From Closterium sp. Naga37s-1 (taxonomy: Eukaryota; Streptophyta; Zygnematophyceae; Desmidiales; Closteriaceae), in NCBI GenBank assembly GCA_947471745.1, contig CANJKZ010000772.1, positions 124,001-188,000 on the forward strand: a stretch of DNA of 64,000 nucleotides, written 5' to 3'. Positions 42,006 through 52,700 of the stretch are shown piece after piece (position 1 is the stretch's first letter; every line of letters starts with the position of its first letter). Made by a program: the position numbers and the translations under genes. The notes under the pieces were generated by a model that did no database searches, was not told the DNA's origin, and worked only from the letters and a program-made list of their open reading frames with translations.

Positions 42006-42477
42006 CCCTCCTGACCCACGTCCTCCCCAGGCTTGTTGAAGTGTCCAGGACCAGAATTTGGAGCCCTCAACTGCTCCAGACCTTGCCCGTATTTTTACGG
42101 GCGCAGGCCAATGCCAAAACTTGAAATCCGGGCTCTGGAAACGAGTATACTTGAGGTTTATGAAGAAAACTAAGTTCATGAGGTAGCCTAATGCAATCGA
42201 GCACACACTGGTCTGCTAATGGAAAGAGTGCCTGTTCGCCACTACTTACATACATTACGCATGGCACTCTCTCTCATGCATACGATGAGAGGGGTCGAGG
42301 CGGGGGGCAAGGGTTGGGGGGGTCCTTCAAATCAAAACCAATACTTGAATTCACGGGAAGTTCCTAATGGAGCCCTTAACCGTCACGGGCTCCATGCGAA
42401 TCAAGAACTTTAAATTGTCGAGGTGCTCCAGGCCTAACCCGGAATGTCCAGGACTTTAAATGGTCGAGGTGCTCCAC
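42006..42477. other. Unassigned sequence with a short direct repeat
   Basis: No gene recognised. GTCGAGGTGCTCCA occurs twice (42416 and 42463), each time after ACTTTAAAT, so a segment of about 45 bp is repeated with changes. It borders the truncated end of B5. Confidence 0.4.
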
Positions 42478-43534
42478 TCACAAAGCTGCTAAGGGGTGGG
42501 GTTGTTCGAGAGGCGTGGCAGCTGCGGACCACTCCCATAGCCTCCGCCACCACGAGCTGAGCCCCCATAGCCTCCACCCCTGCCGGCTCCACTCCGACCG
42601 CCTCCACCACCCCCGGCCACCTCCACCACCCCCGGCCACCTCCACCACCCCCGCCACCTCCACCACCTCCACCTCCGGTGCCACCTCCACCGCCTCCACC
42701 CCCTCCACCACCACCCCCGCTAGCATCACCGCTAGCGCCACCCCCACCTCCCTTACCCCCATTGCCCTTGTCGCTGCGGCGCCTATCACTAGGAGCAGAC
42801 GCAGCGCCGACTTCCTCAGCACCAAGGAGGTTGACAGCAGCAGCAGTGGCAACTGAGGGTATGAGAGGGGAGGGAGCACACCCTTCAAAAAAGGGGGAGC
42901 GGGGAGTGCCACGAGAGGCAGCGACAGCGGCATTACTGGTCTCACCCTCGAGGAGGTACTTCTCTAGAGAAGCAAGCGTGAGCTCAGTGGGGTCGAGGGC
43001 GAGAAAGTGGTCCCTAACTGTGCGGAGGGAGTCCGGGAGGCAGGTGACTAGGAAGTACAGGGCGGGGGGGGGGTTCTCTTTGAGGAAGGCCGGCTTCAGA
43101 GCGGCACGGTAGCGAGTCTCACTAGAACGGAAGTGGGTCATGAGGTTGGCATCAGTGTGGAAATCCGAGAGCTCAGGAAAGAGGTACGGCAGAATGAGGC
43201 GGCCTACGGTAGCAGTAGCTGGGGAGGAGTAACGAGCGACAACTGCGTCATAGAGGTCTTTCGTTGTCTTATGCTGGCCAAAATGGGCTCTCTCAGCTAG
43301 CGGGAGGTGATTGCGCACAGCTAGGCGGGCAGTAGCGTCACGAGTGAGCCACTTCGATTGATCTGAGCGGTCGGCTGTAGCAGGTGGGGCGAGGAGGGAT
43401 CCGGATGTATATTCTATCAGTGAAACTCCATCCCTAGCCTCGCTCTACAGGAACAGCTGGAGATCGTCGAGCCAAACGTCAAAGCTAATCGGGCGACCCT
43501 CCGCATCAAAGCTAAGAACCGAGATGGTGGCCAT
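42478..43534 (-). pseudogene. B5 gag
   Basis: Starts ATG at 43534 (MATISVLSFDAEGRP) with the B-type capsid (WLDDLQLFL). TAG follows at about 43445-43447, then the frame is open to 42434 (NHLPLAERAHFGQHKTTKDL, FLVTCLPDSLRTVRDHF). The C-terminus is a very long Gly tract (about 42600-42740). It ends in SFVSGAPR, where the element is truncated; protease and pol are missing. Confidence 0.8.
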
Positions 43535-44170
43535 AGTGGCAGGAGCAACAGCAGCAGTAGTGGTGCCAGCAGTAGCAGCAGCAGCGGCAGCAGTACCAGC
43601 AGCAGGAGGGCAGTGCGGCTCGGTAAGGGCAGGGCAGCGCGGCTCGGGCAGGGCGGCGCGGCTCGGGCAGGGCGGCGCGGCGCGGTGCGGCTCGGCAGGG
43701 CACAGTGCAGCAGCGCGTGTGGCAGCAGCAGCTCAAGCGCAGCAGTAGCAGCAGCAGCAGCGCAGCGCAAGTGGCAGCAGCAGCTCAGGCGCAGCAGCAG
43801 CAGCGCGGTTGGCAGCAGCTGCGCAATAGCAGCAGCAGCAGCGCGCGCGGGTAGGGGCGCTCTCGGGCAGGCGGCACGCGCTCAGGCAGGGGGCTCGCGC
43901 GGGTAGCAGCGCGGGCAGGCAGTGCGCGCGGGCAAGCGGCGCTCGCGGGCAGGCAGTGCGTGCACGGGCAAGGCAGGCAGAGCGCGTGCAACAGGCAGCG
44001 CGCGTGCAGGCAGGTAGTGCACGTGCAGCAGGCAACGCGCTAAGGCAGGCAGTGCGCGTGGCAGCAGGGCAGCGCGACTCTGTTCGGGCAGGGCAGGGAA
44101 GCGCGAGGGCGCTTCGGGCAGGGTCGAGAGGATCGATTTGGTGGGCCCTAAAAAATCTAACCGTGTTCCT
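43535..44170 (-). repeat. GC-rich leader of B5
   Basis: GGGCAGCGCGGCTCGGGCA-type units, then CAG/CGCG-rich repeats, between primer site and gag. A third, distinct unit compared with B1 and B4. No gene. Confidence 0.75.
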
Positions 44171-44321
44171 GCTCTGAAACCATGTTGAGAGAACTGTTGC
44201 AGGAATGATGAATGACTAGCAACAGGGAGATACAAGTATGAAACCCTAACTGGGGTTGTACTCTATACTGAGCACCTCACTGTAGCCTAGCAGAACTAGG
44301 AACATACAAAATGTTTTGACA
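44171..44321 (-). repeat. Primer site and 5' LTR of B5
   Basis: LTR 44183-44321 (139 bp; minus strand TGTCAAAACATT to CTCAACA), followed by the primer site TGGTTTCAGAGC (44182-44171). Confidence 0.8.
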
Positions 44322-44409
44322 GTGCGCGGTTTCGCCTCCCTTCTATCCAACAGCCATGTCCAGCACGCGCAATTCATGAATCTCCAAGTCACTTTCTGTC
44401 ATACCAACC

Positions 44410-45311
44410 TTGAAGTCTAGGGAATTCATGCAGTTCGGTGGTTATCTCGGGGTGAAGCCGTGTCGCGTCTTTTGGAAGTGCTCCGCTGCAATCGTTTTGA
44501 TGAAAGACCAGGCGCCGACGTTGTACGAATTGGCGACATCGTTCAAGTTTCATTGGCTTGTGCAACTCCTAGCGGACGTGCTGTTCGAGCTAAATCAGCT
44601 CAACCTTCGGTTCCAGCAACGCCAGGTTAGTGCGTGTACTATTATTGTCAAACTGGCTGCTCAATGCTTGGTTTCCATGTGAAGTAGCGGTTCAAAAACC
44701 GACACACACTGAATCTGTACTGAACGTGTGTCACAGGTGGACGTGACTCTGGTGGCACACCTCGCAGAGCAGATGTGGATGCGCCTGACCCAACACTACC
44801 TCCGTGTCCCCGAAGGACACACATTCGGCCATGGCGACAAGATGCATCTGCCAGCCTTCATCACTGCACATGGGAAGGCAGACAAGCGGAAGATGAAGGT
44901 GGAAGGGGTCGATAGTGAGGGGACCCCAGCCTCTCATGTGTTCGAGCTCCACGAGCGAGATTTTCCCGATCAAGACACGGACGGGGACGCAACAGCATGC
45001 TACGAGCTGTCCACCAAGTTTGTGCGGGCGGTTGTCCAGCAGCTGGAGAAGCGCTTGCGAGACTTGTCTCACCTCGATGGCTCGAAGCTCTTCTTGTCAT
45101 CGAAGTACCTGACTGACGATGACAAGCGTGTCGCGGCGTTCAAGCGCTGGCTGAAGCAGCTCCATGTGCTCTTCCGCGAGACCCTGCCCGGTTTGTGCAC
45201 TTCTGCTTCTTTGAGATTTTCTCCTACCCCACACAAGACTGTGAGGTCCTGTTGTTATAGCTTGCACACGGCCTGCTTCACATGACTTGTTCTGTTAATG
45301 ATCAACCCCCA

Positions 45312-45345
<34 letters not shown>

Positions 45346-45770
45346 CTCCCTACGCTAATCTGCCGCCTTCTACCGGTACTCCTTTGAGAATCACTTCCCC
45401 TATGCCTCAGGCTTCAACTACACGCAGGCTGTCACTGAGCTCTGGATGTTTACATCGACAATGCATTCCGAGCACCATGATGAAGATTTCCATCAGGCGC
45501 TCAGCAACACTATGCGAGATGGATGACTAGTGGCAGCGCTCCTACCCCAACATCATGCTCCTGTGGCAAGCAGTCGCTGTGCTGCCTCTGAGCACGGTGG
45601 AGTGCGAGAGGGGGTTCAGCAAGCAGAACATGATCAAAACATGGGGGTGGGGGAGCATCTCAGACACCTCATTGCGACACCTCATGCGCTGCTCTCTCCT
45701 GGAGTACACCATGGACTGGTTTGATGTCGCAAGGCTCTTCCGTGGCGACAGAAGCAGGCGGCCAATATGA
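44410..45770 (+). pseudogene. Decayed hAT-transposase-like gene
   Basis: A first segment reads LADVLFELNQLNLRFQQRQ, then a clean GT-AG intron at 44626-44736, then VDVTLVAHLAEQMWMRL to RETLPG at about 45190. A later segment (45555-45767) reads LPLSTVECERGFSKQNMIKT followed by a leucine-rich tail. That is the pattern of the C-terminal dimerisation domain of hAT transposases and of host proteins derived from them (ZNF862-like). A TAG at 45528-45530 and a frame change near 45440 break the last part. A poly-C tract lies at 45309-45342. The catalytic core is not recognisable. It could be a domesticated gene with an intron I missed, but decay is more likely. Confidence 0.55.
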
Positions 45771-46780
45771 GATTTCACTGGCAGCAACCCAAGTGACACG
45801 CAGTTTAACCCTGCAGCAGGCCCTGACACAACTGCAAGTGCAGAGGAGGGGGAAGCCGAGAATGTGTGATGTGATGATGCCTGGTTCGGTGTGGATTACC
45901 GGTAGGTAGTTTAGCACGTAGGGAATGTGTATGTGCCTTTGGAATTCGGATTTTGCACATGCAATCAGGGTATTTGAAAAATTACCCTTACACACACAGG
46001 GTACTGGCCAAAACAAACTGATTTGCCTTGGGTTTTTTTTTTTTTCACACTGACTATCAGACTAAGGAGCCCGGGGGACCCTGATATGGCAGGGTGCCCC
46101 AAAACCAATTTTAGGCCCTGATGTTAGTTTAACTAACCAGGCTGGCTGGGAGGGACTCTGTCGCTGGAGGAATCTGGGTGCGGCAGGATAAATAATGACG
46201 TCTGATGAAGAAGCACGCAAGCGGTAGTAATACGGTATCGCATGCTTCTGACATCTGTTCTGTATGCACCGCTGCATTCACCTGCCATGGCACCTGCTCA
46301 CAGGCTGATGAATCTACTAGCACCTTGGGCCTGGCAGGTGCCATCCACCCTCTCATTATCCATCACATCACAGCCTTGCATTGCATCTATCCAGTACAGG
46401 TGCCACGCTTGTACAGACTACCAGTCCTGCTTCCAGCCGGCACAGGTGCCCCTGTGTTCGTTGCGGTGCAGTGCGGTGCTGGATCACGGGGCTACTACCA
46501 GCACCAGTTACGATAACTGGTGAATCGAGAGGGACGAGATGGATCAAGCTTATGGACCAAAATGGTGGGTGGGTGGATAGAGCTGTGAGGTGGTGTGAAG
46601 GGTGGATGCATCAGGTGGATACAGGGTAGTGGTACTGCAACACCTGTCCACTGCTACACCTGTCCACTGCAACACCTGTCCACTGCTACACCTGTCCACT
46701 GCTGCTTTGTGGCGCCTTAAAAGCCCGCGTGTGACGAGAGTCGATTGCTTAGGCGCCTCACAGATTGCATCAGGTGCTCA
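45771..46780. other. Intergenic region between convergent genes
   Basis: No gene recognised. 46630-46700 has four units of about 17 bp (TGTCCACTGCTACACC type). It contains the 3' flank of the kinase gene; I could not pick a reliable polyadenylation signal. Confidence 0.45.
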
Positions 46781-49700
46781 TCAGGCGGGCACCAGGTAGT
46801 GCCGCAACACTTTCTCCAGCGCTGCTTTGCTCACTGGCTTCGACATGTAGTCTGGTGAGAGGACCAGGGGGAGAGAGGGGAGCAGGGAGGGAGAGACGGA
46901 GAAAATTAAGGCAAAGGTGGACAGTTGGAGAAGTATGGAGGAAGCGAGAGAGGGGGATAAGTACGGGGGAAGGGGGATAATCAATGGGGGGGGCGTGAGA
47001 GCAAGACAAGGGGGAAGTTGGAGAGCGGGTGGAGGAAATGTGGGAGAGCAGTGAGAGGAAGGGAAGGCATTGCATCAAATAGATGGTTCTGGCACATGCT
47101 CTTGTGGCACATGCTCTTGTGGCACATGCTCTTGTGGCACATGCTCTTGTGGCACATGCTCTTGTGGCACATGCTCCGCTCACCTATCATGCCAAGAGCA
47201 GCATTGGAGTTGCTCTTGTGAATCTCAACGGCATTGCTAGCTCTGGCGGAATGCCCAGCTCTGGTGGCATGTTCACACTCAGTGTCTCTCCCATACTGTG
47301 CTGCATGCTCTTATGTCAGATGCTCCACTCACTTACCTGTCCTTCCAGCAGTCAGGCACTACTCCTGGTAGCCTTTCGAGGCCACTCAAAAGCCAGCCAG
47401 ACACCTGTTCCTCACACTGTGCTGCATTCCCTTTAGGCACTTGTCTCTCACATTGTGGTGCATGCTCTTGTGACACATGTCTCCCACACTGTGCTGCATA
47501 CAACTGTGGCACGTGCTTTGCTCACCTGTCACGTCTGCAGCCAGGCACTGCTCCCAATCGCCTTTTGAAGAGACTTAAAAGCCAGCCTGAAACCTATCTC
47601 CCACACTGTGCTGCATGCTCTTGTCATACCCACAGCCAGGCACTGCTCCCGATTGACTTTCAGTGCATTGGCCATCTGAAAACACACCAGGGGTTGCACC
47701 AACTGTCCCTCTCACACTGTACTGTGCTGCATGCCCTTGTGACACATACAACACTCACCTGTCACCTGTTTTTCTCACCTGTCATGCCAGCTGCCAGGCA
47801 CTGCTCCCGATCTCCTTTCAGCGCATTGGCCGTCTGAAAACACACACGTGGGGAGTTTTTTGACAGGGCAAGGAGGCGAATGGGAAACCAATCAGAAAGG
47901 AAGACTACAGCTGGAGACAACACAACGAATAGGCTTTAGGGAGCTTAGTCAATTGGAGCCAAGTAGCTGTAGGAGCGGGGAGGCGAGCAGAGAAGGCGGG
48001 TGAGGAAGCAGCGGGGCGAGGAGAGAAGGCGGGCGAGCAAGCAGCGAGCTGCCCTGCTGGTGTACTGGCGCCTGGGAGAGAACTTACGAGCGCCACAATG
48101 GTGTACAGGCGCCTGGGAGAGAACTTACGAGCGCCACAATGGTGACTGGCGGCTGCCCTCTTGCTGCCTCCAGCTCGCGGATCTTGCTGCTGGCCGTCCA
48201 CCCGTCCATCTCCGGCATCTGGGGGCATGGAGGAACACAGAAGCAGAGTGAAAAGGTTTAAGAGAATGATACTTGGGGCCTGAGGACGCTGACATGCTTG
48301 GGGGTTGACGTCTGAGTCGCCTCCATCTCCTGGACCTTGCTGCTGGGCGTCCACCCGTCCACCTTCGGCATCTGGGAGCAGCAAGGGAGTAGGGGGGGTA
48401 GGGGGTAGCGGAACCGAGGGAACAAGGGTTGGGGGACAGAGGATGCTGATTCTTAGCTGCCTCCAGCTCTCGGATGTTGCTGCTGGGCGTCCACCCGTCC
48501 ACCTTCGGCATCTGGGAGCAAGGAGTGAGGAAGAAAACGAGAATGTTAGATTCATAAGGGAGGGGTGAGGACGCTGAAATGCTTGGGAAGACTAACAACT
48601 GATTCTGCTTGGGCGGAAACGCGTGCCCACTCCTGCTTGTGGTGTGGAGATATGGGAAGCATGAAGCAGAGGGAAGCATGGGGCAGGCAGCCCCTGGGAA
48701 AAGAAATGCACGAGCAGCAGGGTGTTGTCAGAATCCCAACCACTAGACCATTGGGATAGAAGGGCTTGTTAAGTAGCGGGTCAGTGCGCCCATAACCCCC
48801 CAGGACAACGAGCCTGTAACCCTTCCCTAGGATCAATCGGGGATCACCAGTGGACCTCTGACAGGTGTTACAACGGGATGAATCATGAAGGGCACACAAG
48901 GGCGAGAGGAATGAGGGAGACGTGATGGCGTGGGAGGGTTAAGAGGGCGAGTGGGATAAGGTTGCTGACCTGGAGATTGATGAGGCTAGGGTTGCTGACC
49001 TGGCAGTCCATGAGGATAAGGTTGTAGTGGTTCTTCTCGGAGAGGTTAACTGCCTCGAGCCCATTGTTTGCAAGGTCCACAGTCACTCCCAGCATGGCTA
49101 ACATCGACTTGGCCACCTTCTGGTTGATCTACGGGGGGGAGAAACAAGAAATCGATAACATGACAGAATTGCAGCAGGCGACAAGGTTCAATGTTAGCGA
49201 GATCCACACTCCCAGCATCGTGAGCATTGACTAGGCCACCTTCTGGATGATCTGTGGGGAGTGAAGTGAGGACTGTTGAAGAGAGGTGATGGTCCATGAT
49301 TACAGAATGGCAGGAGGGTTTCGTTGTTGCCGAGCCCAGCATTGTGAGCGTGGAATTGGCCACCCTTTCTGGTTGATCTGTGAGGCTTTTACTTTCAAGG
49401 CAAAGTTATATGCTACTGCTCTGTTACAAACATCCTGCTGTTGGCGGCACTCGATTCACACTCACACCCACCAACGCCACCATCAACCACGAGTCACATT
49501 GACCGCCGCTCAGCTTCGGTCCGCTCAGCTTGCCCCTTCCTGCCCGCACGCCCCCATTTGGGAGACAGTTCAAAACTCACCGCATTGTCCTCTGCCAGCA
49601 AAATTCGGCCGCTAAGCTTCGGCCCGCTGGGCTTGCCCCCTCCTGCCCGCGTGCCCACACCACTCACCCTCCCCTCCCCTCACCGCCCCTCCTACCCAAC

Positions 49701-52700
49701 CCGGCTGCACCAAACTGTTGAGTGACGAGTCAACTCAAGAGCATTGACTCACCGCATTGTCCTCTGCCAACAGTATCCTCCCGCTAAGCTTCGGTCCGCT
49801 GGGCTTGCCTCCTGCCCGAGGCCCTCCACTTGAAAGGCAATTCGGAACTCACCGCATTGTCCTCTGCCAACAATATCCTTCCACTAAGCTTAGGTCCGCT
49901 GGGCTTGCCCCCTCCTGCCCGCGTGCCCACCCCGCTCGCCCGCCCTCCTCTCGCCGCCCCTCCTGCCCCTCCCTGCTGCAGCAGGCTCTCCCCCCCTGGT
50001 GTCGCCCTCAGCGCTGCTTCTAGAGCTTCCATTAAGGCCTTGGGGCGGACCTGTGGTGGTAAGGGGTGAGATGGGGGAAATGAAAATTGGGATTACAGGG
50101 AAGGAGTGGGTGCAGGGACTGCAGCAGCCTCTCCCCCCCTGATGTCGCCCTCAGCGCCGCTTCTAGAGCCTCCATCAGAACCTTGGGCCGAACCTGTGGG
50201 GGGAAGAGGGGAGGGAGGAAGAGGGAGGGGAGAGTGGGGGAGAGCATATATATACCATGCAATCCAAGCTATATAGAATCCCTCCATGTCAACCCACCAT
50301 CCCACCATCCACCATGCCATGCCTTCCCACCACCACAGCACACCATACCATACCATCCCAGACCGCACAACCCCACCCAACCCCACGCCACCCCACAATA
50401 CCACAGTCCCTCCGCAACATACCATGGGCTTGTTGAGCAGGAGAGGCGGCGAGCGATCGTGCCAGTGCCTCACGGCTCTGAGCTCTGCCTCTGTCTTTTC
50501 TGTGACCTGCGTGCGATTCAGCAGCAGCACCACACCCACCCTGTCCCTCCCCAGACACTCCAGCACCTCCTGTGAGAGAGGAGAGGGAGAGGAAGGCAAC
50601 AAACGACGATTCAAAATGAGCCGGGAGGGTTGAGTGCTGGAGGCTCTACTGCCCTCAGCTGCTGCGGTTCCGCAGCAGCACCACACCCACCCTGTTCCTA
50701 CCCAGACACTCCAGCACCTCCTGTTGGGTTGAAACGCTGGACCATGCATGAGGGGAGAAAGGGGCAGAGAAGTGGAGAAAGGGGCAGAGAAGTGGAGAAA
50801 GGGGCAGAGAAGTGGAGAAAGGGGCAGAGAAGTGGAGAAAGGGGCAGAGAAGTGGAGAAAGGGGCAGAGAAGTGGAGTATAGGATGGGATAGGATAAGAG
50901 AGTGGGGCATTATCAGCTAAAGTGGAGCGTTGACTCAGGTCAACCATCACAGCATCATAGTCCCCTCCGCCACCCCTCCTGCTCACTGCCATCCCTCCAC
51001 CGCTCGACAAGTTGTTGTGACACTAGCACCAACACCACTACAACTCACTTTTGAGTCGACTCAAAAGTCAACAAGTTGTTGTGACACTAGCACCAACACC
51101 ACTACAACTCACTTTTGAGTCGACTCAAAAGTCAACAAGTTGTTGTGACACTAGCACCAACACCACTACAACTCACTTTTGAGTCGACTCAAAAGTCAAC
51201 AAGTTGTTGTGACACTAGCACCAACACCACTACAACTCACTTTTGAGTCGACTCAAAAGTCAACAAGTTGTTGTGACACTAGCACCAACACCACTACAAC
51301 TCACTTTCGACTCAAAAGTCAACAAGTTGTTGTGACACTAGCACCAACACCACTACAACTCACTTTTGAGTCGACTCAAAAGTCAACAAGTTGTTGTGAC
51401 ACTAGCACCAACACCACTACAACTCACTTTTGAGTCGACTCAAAAGTCAACAAGTTGTTGTGACACTAGCACCAACACCACTACAACTCACAACAATCCT
51501 TCAGCCAGAGTGGGGCGTTGACTCACAATGACGTTGGCATCAGCCAGGGTGGGGCGTTGACTCAGGTCAACCATCACAGCATCATAGTCCTCCGCCACGC
51601 CCTCCCGCTCGCTGCCATCTCTCCACCGCATGGACGGCGCCAGCCGGGCGGCGGGGGCGGGCGGCAGAGTGCCAGCTGGCAGGCGCTGCAGAATGGCATC
51701 CTCTGGTGTGGCGATGAGGAGTGAGTGCGGGACGTGCCAGGCTGTCAGCTGCTTTGATATGGCTGACGCTGTGACCTGGAGAGGAGTGGAGCGGGTGGGG
51801 AAGTGGGGGAGTGGGGAGGGAGAGAAGGGAAGGGGAGAGGGGGGTTACATCACATGGTAGAGAGAGCATGTCAAGGAGGGAGTGCAGCGCATGCCAGGCT
51901 CTCAGGTGCAGAGTGCCAGCTGGCAGGCGGTGCAGAATGGCTTCTTCTGGTGTGGCGATGAGGGAGTGAAGGACGTGCCAGGCTGTCAGCTGCTTTCATA
52001 TGGCCGATGCTGTGACCTGGAGAGAGAGGAGGGGGGAGGGGGAAGAAAAGGGGGAATGAGCAACGAGGGAAGGGGAAAGAAGGAAGCAGGCTCAAGTTAC
52101 ATGGCAGGTAGGTTAAGCTTCTAGCGGGCAGGGAGTGCGGCAGCTGGGTGGCAGGGGCGGGCGGCAGAGTGCCAGCTGGCAAGCGCTGCAGAATGGCTTC
52201 TTCTGGCGTGGCTATGAGGAGCGAGTGCGGGACATGCCAGGAGTCTCAGATTCAGCAACTCATCCGCCACACTCCCCCAATAGCCACTAGTGTGCTCTGA
52301 AATCACCTGCACCACTCTACATCCCTCTACACCATGCTACACACCTCTCCCTGTGCTCACCTGTATAGGCGAAATAACCAGCAGTCTCAGATTCAGCAAC
52401 TCATCCGCCACACTCCCAATAGCCAATGGGATGCTGCCACCTGACAGCGGCCCCCTCCTCCCCTCTCCCCTTCCCCCTTCTCCTCCCCCCTCTCCCCCCG
52501 TTCCCCCCCCAGTGGAGGACGAGGTAGGGAGAGAGAGCGGGATTGCTGACTCAGACACGACGAGGCTGCTGCTGCTGCACTGATTGGCCAGCGATGACGT
52601 GGACAGGGAGAGCGCTGACGTGTAAGCGGGGTGGTGGGCATTGATTGGCAGGTGCACAGTGAACGTGGTGCCCACGTGGAACTCGCTCTCCACTGAGATG

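Noticed and set aside
51179..51433. Plus-strand frame with repeated [16 protein letters not shown]
   Set aside because: Translation of the 64-bp minisatellite on the strand opposite the kinase gene; no start context or homology.
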